NCBI GenBank assembly: GCA_949840885.1
Contig: CATKYJ010000016.1
Span: 1-64,000, forward strand
DNA length: 64,000 nt
Source: an uncultured Acetatifactor sp.
GTDB taxonomy: Bacteria > Bacillota > Clostridia > Lachnospirales > Lachnospiraceae
Direction: 5' to 3'
Position numbers and translations under genes: made by a program. The notes under the pieces are model-generated. The model saw nothing but the letters and a program-made list of their open reading frames with translations. It ran no database searches and was not told the origin of the DNA. Shown one piece after another: positions 1 to 6,759 of this stretch. The number at the start of each line of letters is the position of its first letter. Positions within the stretch are counted from its first letter, which is position 1.

Positions 1-279
1 TCCTGCATCAATTATGTCAGATATATCATATTTTATGTCAACTACAGAGTTGTTCGCAGTTGGACTAACCATATAATCTTTAAATGCTATTTTTATTGGA
101 TGATAAACTCCCTGTAAATGCGTGTTTAGCGAACTAATGTTCTTTCTGAAATACTGACAGTAAAATGTATATTCTTGCCGGAATTATAATGAGGAGGTGA
201 ATTCAGTGATCGAAATCAGGGCAGGACCTTTAGAAAAGGAGCATGGTTACAAATAACAAAGAAAGTGAGGGAAAAATAC
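1..279. other. left-edge stretch before the holin, no confident gene
   Basis: AT-rich sequence. The - strand is open from 183 to the window edge (about 61 codons, reading like protein) but has no ribosome-binding site and its only ATG is at 75, so it may be a broken or partial gene. On the + strand a 16-codon ORF (206-256, GTG start, TAA stop) follows a textbook site, GAGGAGGTGAATTCA, and could be the tail of phage gene expression or a leader for the holin. Neither is a firm call. Confidence 0.3.
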
Positions 280-750
280 ATGAATAAAGTGAAAGTAGCT
301 GTAGTTACGGTAATATCCACTCTGATGAGCTGGTTAGGGATTCTGGCCGTGCCGGTATTCCTGATGGTTGGCTGCAATGTGATCGACTACGTCACAGGCC
401 TGATGGCCGTACCGTATAGGACGGAGACAGTCAGTAGCTATAAAGGCATCAAGGGGATTATAAAAAAGGTGTGCCAGTGGCTTCTGGTTCTGGTCGGGGC
501 ATGGATTGACATCTTGCTTAACTATGCAATTGATTGTGCTGGCATTGATTTTAAACTGCCATTTGTAGTCGCCACTATAGTAGCGGTATGGCTTGTGGTC
601 AACGAGATTATCAGCATACTGGAGAACATGTTGGATATTGATGTACATATGCCGCCGTTCCTGCTCCCTATAGTAAAGTATATACGGAAACAGGTAGAAG
701 ATAAAGCAAAACTAGCAGACGAAAAGGAGGATGGGGATTATGAGGATTAA
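280..750 (+). CDS. phage holin (holin_4 / TcdE-like family)
   Basis: Small membrane protein of 156 residues. The N-terminal half is hydrophobic and contains the family-like motif CNVIDYVTGLMA, then a positively charged loop (SSYKGIKGIIKK), further hydrophobic helices and a charged, Lys/Glu/Asp-rich C-tail, as in holins of Firmicutes phages. Holins make lesions in the cytoplasmic membrane so that the lysin can reach peptidoglycan. ATG at 280 is preferred to GTG at 265 because GTGAGGG lies about 8 nt upstream of it. The gene overlaps the amidase by 11 nt, so the two form a lysis cassette. The rest of the prophage, if present, lies to the left of the window. Confidence 0.85.
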   Translation: MNKVKVAVVTVISTLMSWLGILAVPVFLMVGCNVIDYVTGLMAVPYRTETVSSYKGIKGIIKKVCQWLLVLVGAWIDILLNYAIDCAGIDFKLPFVVATIVAVWLVVNEIISILENMLDIDVHMPPFLLPIVKYIRKQVEDKAKLADEKEDGDYED

Positions 751-1459
751 TGTACATGCAGGACATAATGCGGATGGGCGGATTGCCTGTGGAGCAATAG
801 GATTTATCAGGGAATCCACAGAGGCTAGGAGAGTGAAAGATGCGGTGATCGGCATGCTCCGGCAGCTTGGCCATACAGTATATGACTGCACGGTGGATTA
901 TGCATCGGGAGTCAACGATAATCTGCGTAAAATTGTAGCGCTTTGTAATGCACATGAGGTGGACTTGGATGTGTCAATCCATCTTAATTCTGGAGCCAAT
1001 GATACATCTGGTAATGGGAAAACTACAGGGGTGGAAGTGTATGTGTACAATCCCTCTAGCAAAGCGAAAGCCTGTGCGGAAAGGGTGTGCCAGGCCATTG
1101 CCAGACTGGGATTCAGGAATCGTGGCGTGAAATGCAAGGGCTTTTATGTGCTGAAGAACACAAAGGCTCCCGCCATGCTGGTAGAGTGCTGTTTTGTCGA
1201 TGATCGAGACGATGTGCAGCTCTATGACTGCCAGGAGATGGCTGAAGCAATCGTCTTTGGCATCACGCGAGTACAGATAACGGCAGAGCAGCCAGATGCT
1301 GATCAGGAGCCGGTAGCTTCTGAAGAAGAGACGGCAGTGGGGGACAAAGATTTGAAATATCAGATACGTCTTGGGACGTACACTGTAAAAAAATATGCGG
1401 AAGCAAAACTTGCAGAGGCTAAAGAAAAGGGATTAGATGCAATTATGGTCAAGGTCTAG
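740..1459 (+). CDS. N-acetylmuramoyl-L-alanine amidase (Amidase_3 type endolysin)
   Basis: 239 residues. Residues 1-180 are a zinc amidase_3 domain that cuts the bond between MurNAc and L-alanine in peptidoglycan: candidate zinc ligands are the His in HAGHN near the N-terminus, the Glu in REST, the His in DVSIHLNSGAN, and the catalytic Glu in MLVECCF. An acidic linker (PDADQEPVASEEE) leads to a short C-terminal segment (YQIRLGTYTVKKYAEAKL...) that looks like a SPOR-like wall-binding repeat. ATG at 740 is chosen because GGAGG at 726-730 gives correct spacing; the ATG at 731 sits directly on the ribosome-binding site. No signal peptide, consistent with holin-dependent release. Likely the phage endolysin. 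Confidence 0.88.
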   Translation: MRINVHAGHNADGRIACGAIGFIRESTEARRVKDAVIGMLRQLGHTVYDCTVDYASGVNDNLRKIVALCNAHEVDLDVSIHLNSGANDTSGNGKTTGVEVYVYNPSSKAKACAERVCQAIARLGFRNRGVKCKGFYVLKNTKAPAMLVECCFVDDRDDVQLYDCQEMAEAIVFGITRVQITAEQPDADQEPVASEEETAVGDKDLKYQIRLGTYTVKKYAEAKLAEAKEKGLDAIMVKV

Positions 1460-1598
1460 ATAGGATTAAAAAGAAGTTGTCAGACAATGGTGGGATACCG
1501 GTTGGCTACAAAATGACCGAAATGTCCAAGAAATACACCAATGTTATGCGGAGGCCATGACGGCGCAGGGAGTCGTATAAAAAGGTTGGAACATTATA

Positions 1599-1637
1599 AG
1601 AAGCCCCGGGGCAGTGCATGTCCCGGGGCTTCTTTTT
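1599..1637 (+). terminator. rho-independent terminator after the lysis cassette
   Basis: A perfect 12-bp inverted repeat (AGAAGCCCCGGG at 1599-1610 and its complement at 1622-1633) with an 11-nt loop, followed by TTTT. It lies 140 bp after the amidase stop and should end the phage lysis transcript. Confidence 0.9.
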
Positions 1638-1646
1638 GCTGCATAC

Positions 1647-1689
1647 GGGCACCCAATGGAAATATGTCAGCGGAGGCTGACGGGTGCCC
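1647..1689. other. nested hairpin in convergent 3' region
   Basis: GGGCACCC (1647-1654) pairs with GGGTGCCC (1682-1689), and inside it GTCAGC (1666-1671) pairs with GCTGAC (1676-1681). It lies between the phage terminator and the 3' end of the chemoreceptor on the opposite strand. No T-run follows on either strand, so it is not a classical terminator; it may stabilise the chemoreceptor mRNA 3' end. Confidence 0.5.
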
Positions 1690-1744
1690 TGCTCGATTAT
1701 ATGGTTCGTTTCCGCACAGGAGCCTTGCCCTTGCCAGGCTGCGG

Positions 1745-3094
1745 CTACTTGCCTACAACTTCCAGAATTTTGTTCAGATCTGAGATCAGGCTTCTGGAGT
1801 AGGTCTCTGCCTCGCGGTAGATTTGTTCTGCCTCAGTGTATCTGCCGCTGTTTATGGCATTGATGACAGAGGCGCCGAACTTGTGAAATTTCTGATGCTT
1901 GACTTCCAGGCCTTTCCAGATGGGCAGGATGTCGGGGATATCCGGCGTCATGGCATAATAGAAATGGCCAAAGGCGCATTTGGAGGAATCCAGCTGCAGG
2001 GGCATGACCTGCTGGGAATAGACCATCTTCTTCAGGTTGCCCAGCCAGACATTGTGAGAGGATACCGCCGACTGCACATACTGGGCGAATTCCTGATGCT
2101 CCAGATGGTAAAAGGCATCATGGGACATTTCGCCCATCTGCCGCACGGTCTCATCCAAAATCTTCTCTATGTCCACCACAGGCTCAGTGGCCTTGCGCAG
2201 GTCATTGCCTACAGTGCGCATGAATTCAGAACTTTCCCTCAATTGATTTTGCATCTCCGTCATGGAGCTGCTGATCTCCTCGCTGACGGCAGCCAGGGAA
2301 CTGACGGAATCATTGATCCGGGACACGGCGGCCTGGCTCTCATCGTTCAGGGCCCATACATTCCTAATCCTATTGGACATGGTGGACAGGGACTGGATGG
2401 TGCCGTTGGCGCTCTCGATACTCTTCTTAGAGGCTTCTTTCATGTTCTTGACAAAGTCCTCCATACCGGAGGTGAGCTGCTGGGTCTCCTGGGAAAGCTC
2501 CCGGATTTCGTTTGCCACCACGGCAAATCCCTTTCCGGCCTCCCCTGCCCGGGCGGCCTCCACGGAGGCGTTCAAGGCCAGGAGATTGGTCTGCATGGAG
2601 ATGTTGCCGATGCCGGAGATGATGCCGCTTATGTGGTCGATGATACCGAACAGTTCGTCCATGTTTTGCTGCATTTCCCGGGAAGCCGCAATGGTCTGCT
2701 CCGAAAGATCCTTGATGGCAGTAAGCTCCAATTGGCCGGATTCAATTTTCTGATATACGTCATCAGTCTCGCCGGACACATTGACGATGGTATTGGTCAG
2801 AGCTTCCTGCTGGTTGCCGGCAGTACCTGCCGCGGCGCCGAAAATGATTTCCGTGGCATTGGTCACCTGCTGGGAGATGTCGATGATTTTGTCGGTCTGG
2901 TACTGCATGGTCAGATCCAAGGAGCTGATCTGCATCACCGCTTTGATATTCTTGTCAAACAGTTCCGCAAATTTCCGTCTTCCATCGGACAGTCTCTCAT
3001 AAATATTGTTCAGTTCCGGTTCCGCGGAATAGTCCGCCGCCTTTAATCTTGAGACTGCCTGCATCAGTACTTTTTTCTTTTTCCCAATGGTCAT
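1745..3094 (-). CDS. soluble methyl-accepting chemotaxis protein with C-terminal CZB domain
   Basis: 449 residues, no transmembrane segment or HAMP domain, so a cytoplasmic chemoreceptor. The middle is a chemotaxis signalling coiled coil: the conserved hairpin tip reads [28 protein letters not shown] with the [15 protein letters not shown] motif after it, which binds CheA/CheW. The C-terminal ~110 residues fit the chemoreceptor zinc-binding (CZB) domain: a His in [12 protein letters not shown], the Cys motif KCAFGHFYY, and two later His (KHQKFHKFG). CZB domains of other bacteria bind zinc and sense zinc or hypochlorous acid. ATG at 3094 is preferred over 3124 because AGAGAGG precedes it at about 7 nt. 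Single gene, own promoter. Confidence 0.88.
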   Translation of the reverse strand: MTIGKKKKVLMQAVSRLKAADYSAEPELNNIYERLSDGRRKFAELFDKNIKAVMQISSLDLTMQYQTDKIIDISQQVTNATEIIFGAAAGTAGNQQEALTNTIVNVSGETDDVYQKIESGQLELTAIKDLSEQTIAASREMQQNMDELFGIIDHISGIISGIGNISMQTNLLALNASVEAARAGEAGKGFAVVANEIRELSQETQQLTSGMEDFVKNMKEASKKSIESANGTIQSLSTMSNRIRNVWALNDESQAAVSRINDSVSSLAAVSEEISSSMTEMQNQLRESSEFMRTVGNDLRKATEPVVDIEKILDETVRQMGEMSHDAFYHLEHQEFAQYVQSAVSSHNVWLGNLKKMVYSQQVMPLQLDSSKCAFGHFYYAMTPDIPDILPIWKGLEVKHQKFHKFGASVINAINSGRYTEAEQIYREAETYSRSLISDLNKILEVVGK

Positions 3095-3132
3095 ATCATC
3101 CCTCTCTTTCTTTAGAATGGTCATTCATCTTA

Positions 3133-3160
3133 ATTATACAGGAGTTTTCTATTTTTGCAA
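3133..3160 (-). promoter_or_regulatory. promoter for the chemoreceptor gene
   Basis: On the - strand: TTGCAA (3155-3160), 16-bp spacer, TATAAT (3133-3138), about 40 bp before the chosen start codon. Confidence 0.6.
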
Positions 3161-3234
3161 TCTCTTTTTCTGATATTTTATTGTGGATAAAATTGGAATA
3201 AAATTGGATATATAAAACGCCGCAAAAGAATCAT

Positions 3235-3263
3235 TTGACAGGTTCCGGTAAGGTCGTTACAAT
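3235..3263 (+). promoter_or_regulatory. strong sigma-A promoter for the nhaC gene
   Basis: Consensus TTGACA at 3235-3240, exactly 17 bp spacer, TACAAT at 3258-3263, 67 bp before the NhaC start codon. Confidence 0.85.
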
Positions 3264-3330
3264 AGTATTTACTGGAAAAGAAAAATTTTGGATTCAGAAT
3301 AAGTCACAGGGGGCTGAAGAGGGGAGAGCC

Positions 3331-4728
3331 ATGGAGAACAAACCGAAAAAAGTAGAATTTTATCTGGGGGGCTTTGGAAAAGCGGTTCCGCTTCTGGTGG
3401 CTGCCGTCATGATTGCATGGGCGGCTTTCAACCAGTCGAACGTGAACGGATATGTGATTGCGTTTTTTGCGGCGCTGGTTGTAGGCGTCCTGCTTGCAAA
3501 GGATGAAAAGGCCTACGGCCAGGCGCTTGTGTATGGGCTGAGCAAGCCCATGTTCGCGGTGATCGTGCTGTCAGTGGTGCTGGCAGCGGTTTCCGGAAAG
3601 TTGATTTCCGCCAGCGGAGCGGTGCAGACCATTGCGGCCTATGTGGTGGCTGCCGGCTTTACAGGCAGACTCTTTGTGGCAGCCACCTTTCTCATCACCT
3701 GTCTGCTGGCCTTTGCCACAGGTACCTCGGTAGGCACTTATTTCGTGGTGATTCCTATCTTGTTCCCGGTGGGGGTGATGGCGGGGGCAGCGCCGGAATT
3801 CATGATCGGGGCGATTGTGTCCGGAGCGGCTTTCGGCGACAACCTGGGACCCATTTCGGATACGACAATTGCGTCTTCTGCTACCCAGCACGCGGATCTG
3901 GGAATGGTGGTGAAGACCAGGATGCGCTATAGCCTGCCGGCAGCGGTGGGAGCGCTGGTGCTGTTTTTAATCTTTGCGAAAGATGGGGGCGGAGACGCGC
4001 TGATTGACGGGGCGGAGGCGGTGGCAAAGCCGTTGAGCCTGATAATGCTGGTAGTTCCGGTGGTGATCATTGCGGCATGTCTCATGCGCAGGCATCTGAT
4101 CACGGCGCTGTCATATGGAATCCTTGCGGGGATGGCGGTGGGGCTTATCTTTGGCATTTATAAGGTAAGCGATCTGGTGGCGTTCCCCGGCGGCTTTTCC
4201 GTGGAGGGCCTGATCATTTCGTCCATTACAGGCACGGCCGGCACAGTAGCCATGCTGATCGCGGTGTTCTCCCTGTTGGGCGTGCTGGAGTGCAGCGGCC
4301 TGTTTGAGGATGTGGGAGCCCTGCTTTCCCGCTTTGCGAAGACAGAGCGCAGCGCAGAGGCTACCATTGTCCTTTCCACCGGGATCCTGAGCATGGTGAC
4401 AGGGGTGATCTCTGTGGCCATTGTGGCGCTGGGAGATTTGGTGAACGATATCGGGGAGAGAGCGGGAGTGGACAGATACCGCCGGGCCAATCTCCTGGAC
4501 TGCACGGGCTGCGTGTTCTGCTTCCTGGCGCCCTGGACCGTGCACTGCGTGATTCCGGCCCAGCAGGCCGCCCAGTTCGGAGAGGGCTTTGCCATAGCGC
4601 CGGCCTCGGTGCCTTTTGTGAATTTCTACTCTATTTGTATGCTGGTGATTCTGGCAGTGGCCATCGTCACCGGATACGGCAGGAAGCGGCAGGGGAGCGA
4701 TGTAGGGGGAACTAAGGGAGAGACTTGA
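3331..4728 (+). CDS. nhaC: Na+/H+ antiporter, NhaC family
   Basis: 465 residues with about eleven or twelve hydrophobic segments. The central motif around residues 165-195 (TGTSVGTYFVVIPILFP, then SGAAFGDNLGPISDTTIASS) is the NhaC-family signature, with the polar residues of the discontinuous transport helices. Such proteins exchange cytoplasmic sodium (in some members malate or lactate exchange) for protons across the cytoplasmic membrane. ATG at 3331 is preceded by GGGGAGAG; an upstream in-frame ATG-like start at 3235 overlaps the promoter itself. Monocistronic as far as visible. The exact substrate cannot be told from sequence; related NhaC-like proteins include malate-lactate antiporters. 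Confidence 0.87.
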   Translation: MENKPKKVEFYLGGFGKAVPLLVAAVMIAWAAFNQSNVNGYVIAFFAALVVGVLLAKDEKAYGQALVYGLSKPMFAVIVLSVVLAAVSGKLISASGAVQTIAAYVVAAGFTGRLFVAATFLITCLLAFATGTSVGTYFVVIPILFPVGVMAGAAPEFMIGAIVSGAAFGDNLGPISDTTIASSATQHADLGMVVKTRMRYSLPAAVGALVLFLIFAKDGGGDALIDGAEAVAKPLSLIMLVVPVVIIAACLMRRHLITALSYGILAGMAVGLIFGIYKVSDLVAFPGGFSVEGLIISSITGTAGTVAMLIAVFSLLGVLECSGLFEDVGALLSRFAKTERSAEATIVLSTGILSMVTGVISVAIVALGDLVNDIGERAGVDRYRRANLLDCTGCVFCFLAPWTVHCVIPAQQAAQFGEGFAIAPASVPFVNFYSICMLVILAVAIVTGYGRKRQGSDVGGTKGET

Positions 4729-4766
4729 GAGAGGGATCCTTAGGAGCCTGAGGGAGATTTAAGGAA

Positions 4767-4955
4767 GAGATTTTGAGATTGAAATCCTGAGATAGAGATT
4801 TTGAGGCGGAGATTCTGAGATAGAGATTTTGAGGAAGAGATTCTGAGGCGGAGATTCTAAGGCGAAGATTCTGAGATAGAGATTTTGAGGAAGAGATTCT
4901 GAGGCAGAGATTCTAAGGCGAAGATTCTGAGACAGAGATTTTGAGACAGAGATCC
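4767..4955. repeat. 15-bp tandem repeat tract
   Basis: About 12-13 imperfect copies of a 15-bp unit of the form GAGATTYTGAGRYRG between nhaC and the RNase H gene. Low complexity on the + strand (purine-rich). It leaves the - strand open through several genes, which is an artefact. Confidence 0.85.
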
Positions 4956-4989
4956 GGAGAGATTTCAGGAAGAGACAGGGGCGCGGGAG

Positions 4990-5682
4990 ATGGCGGCTAA
5001 GAGATATTATGCGGTAAAAAAGGGAAAGACCACAGGGATCTTTCGGACATGGGAGGAGTGCAGGGCCTGCGTTGAGGGGGTTCCCGGCGCGGAGTACAAG
5101 GGATTCGCAGGACTGGAGGAGGCAGAAAGCTATCTGGGGCTGGAGCCCGGACTTCCCCTGCAGCCCGAAAGGCCAAGCGCCGTCAGAGGCGAACAGGGAC
5201 TCGTAAGGGACAGAGACGAAGTCCCGCCTGCGGGCACATTGCTTGCCTATGTGGACGGAAGTTACGACAATTCCCTGAGAAAATACGCTTTCGGCTGCGT
5301 GTTCATTCTGCCGGACGGCAGAATCTTCACGGAATACGGAAATGGGGACAATGAGCAGTCCCTGCGGCACAGGAACGTGACCGGCGAGATGCTGGGAGCC
5401 ATGTATGCGGTGAAGACTGCTATGGCCAGCGGCTTTTCTAAGGTGGAGTTGTGCTATGACTACGAGGGCATAGAAAAATGGGTCACCGGCGCATGGCGGT
5501 CCAAGACGGAGCTGACGAAGAAATATGCCGTTGCCATGGGGGAGTGGAGAAGACAGATTGAGATCTCCTTTCGAAAAGTGGCGGCCCACACCAATGTGTA
5601 CTATAACGAATTGGCCGATCAGACTGCCAAGGCCGGACTGCGGGACGGCAGCGGGATTCCTAAGGTGCGCAGCCTGGTCTAG
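4990..5682 (+). CDS. ribonuclease H1 with N-terminal hybrid-binding (viroplasmin) domain
   Basis: 230 residues. Residues 1-50 (RYYAVKKGKTTGIFRTWEEC...YKGFAGLEEA) form the viroplasmin-like RNA:DNA hybrid-binding domain of eukaryote-like RNase H1. Residues ~80-225 are the RNase H fold: YVDGSYD (first Asp), GEMLGAMYAV (Glu), CYDYEGIEKW (Asp), and KVAAHTNVYYNELADQTAK with the conserved His and last Asp. It cuts the RNA strand of RNA:DNA hybrids during replication and R-loop removal. ATG at 4990 is preceded by a short GGGAG site. The gene sits between two unrelated tandem-repeat tracts, which is unusual. Confidence 0.87.
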   Translation: MAAKRYYAVKKGKTTGIFRTWEECRACVEGVPGAEYKGFAGLEEAESYLGLEPGLPLQPERPSAVRGEQGLVRDRDEVPPAGTLLAYVDGSYDNSLRKYAFGCVFILPDGRIFTEYGNGDNEQSLRHRNVTGEMLGAMYAVKTAMASGFSKVELCYDYEGIEKWVTGAWRSKTELTKKYAVAMGEWRRQIEISFRKVAAHTNVYYNELADQTAKAGLRDGSGIPKVRSLV

Positions 5683-5761
5683 GGGAGTAGCGGACTGAGA
5701 AAAGCCTGCCTTTTGGGGGGGAATCCCCGCTGAAAAAGACGAGTCTGGGAGGAACCGAAAG

Positions 5762-5880
5762 CCAGGAGGAGCGGAAGTCCGAAAGAAATAGGAGACCAGG
5801 AGGAGCGGAAGTCCGAAAGAAACAGGAGACCAGGGAGCGGAAGTCCGAAAGAAACAGGAGACCAGGAGGAGCAGGAGCCT
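5762..5880. repeat. 34-bp tandem repeat tract
   Basis: Three near-identical copies (starting at about 5762, 5796 and 5830) of a unit containing GGAGCGGAAGTCCGAAAGAA, plus a partial fourth from 5862; the third copy is 2 bp shorter. It fills most of the gap between the RNase H and pseudouridine synthase genes; no gene or terminator is seen here. Confidence 0.85.
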
Positions 5881-5983
5881 GGAAAGCACAGGAGCCCCAA
5901 AAGAATGGAATCCCAAGAGCAGGAATCCGGGAGGAAAGGCGAGCCCGGACATAGACCTATCAGGAAAGGTGAGAGCAAAGAGA

Positions 5984-6739
5984 ATGGAACCAATGCGACT
6001 GAACAAATATATGGCCCACTGCGGCGTCTGCTCCAGGAGGGATGCGGATAAACTCATAGACAAAGGAGCAGTGCTGGTGAACGGCAGACAGGCCACACCC
6101 GGCCAGCTTGTGGGGGACGGGGACGAGGTTCTCGTATCCGGCAGGCGGGTGCAAAACAAGCAGGAGACCGTGGTGCTGGCGTTCTACAAGCCCCTGGGGG
6201 TGACCTGTACGGAGAGAGACTCCCATGCGGAGCGCATTGTGTCCGATCTGGTGGATTATCCGGTTCGGGTCACTTACGCGGGCCGGCTGGACAAGGACTC
6301 GGAGGGGCTGTTGCTGCTGTCTAACGACGGCGACCTGATCCAGGTCATGATGAAAGGCGCCAACCGTCACGAGAAAGAGTATCTGGTGAGGGTCAATAAG
6401 GAGATCACGCCGGAGCTTCTGAGAGATATGTCCGGTGGCGTGTATCTGGAGGAGCTTGGTATCACTACCAGGGAGTGCAAAGTGGAGCAGGAGAGCAGAT
6501 TCGTCCTGCGCATGGTGCTGACCCAGGGCGTGAACCGCCAGATCAAGCGGATGTGCCGGGCCTGCGGGTATCATGTAAGGACCCTGAAGCGCGTCCGGGT
6601 GATGCATGTGACGCTGGGGGATTTAAAGCCCGGGGAGTACCGGGAGCTTTCGGCGAAAGATGTGGAGCGGCTGTACCGGGACTGCGGTCTGAGGCGGGAG
6701 CAAGGAACCGTAGGGGCGGCCGGGAGTGATCAAATCTAA
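5984..6739 (+). CDS. 23S rRNA pseudouridine synthase, RluF-type
   Basis: 251 residues. An N-terminal S4 RNA-binding domain (MRLNKYMAHCGVCSRRDADKL..) is followed by the RsuA/RluB/E/F catalytic domain: the catalytic Asp lies in YAGRLDKDSEGLLLLSND, followed by RHEKEYLVRVNKEIT and the QGVNRQIKRMC motif. The RluF subgroup isomerises a uridine in 23S rRNA near the peptidyl-transferase centre; assignment to RluF rather than RluB/RsuA rests on the overall pattern of these motifs and is a likely, not certain, call. GTG at 5969 and ATG at 5993 are alternative starts. Followed closely by ligA. Confidence 0.83.
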   Translation: MEPMRLNKYMAHCGVCSRRDADKLIDKGAVLVNGRQATPGQLVGDGDEVLVSGRRVQNKQETVVLAFYKPLGVTCTERDSHAERIVSDLVDYPVRVTYAGRLDKDSEGLLLLSNDGDLIQVMMKGANRHEKEYLVRVNKEITPELLRDMSGGVYLEELGITTRECKVEQESRFVLRMVLTQGVNRQIKRMCRACGYHVRTLKRVRVMHVTLGDLKPGEYRELSAKDVERLYRDCGLRREQGTVGAAGSDQI

Positions 6740-6759
6740 TTGCGGAAGGGGTGGACGAA

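Noticed and set aside
1..183. 61-codon open stretch on the - strand at the left edge
   Set aside because: Reads rather like protein but has no start codon with a ribosome-binding site and a stop directly upstream, so not called as a gene.
1823..3046. 407-codon frame on the + strand opposite the chemoreceptor
   Set aside because: The - strand frame has the chemoreceptor hairpin and CZB motifs; this one is Gly/His/Leu-rich and has no ribosome-binding site.
4759..6159. 466-codon frame on the - strand across the RNase H gene
   Set aside because: Produced by the tandem-repeat tracts; low complexity at both ends and opposite a clear RNase H1 gene.
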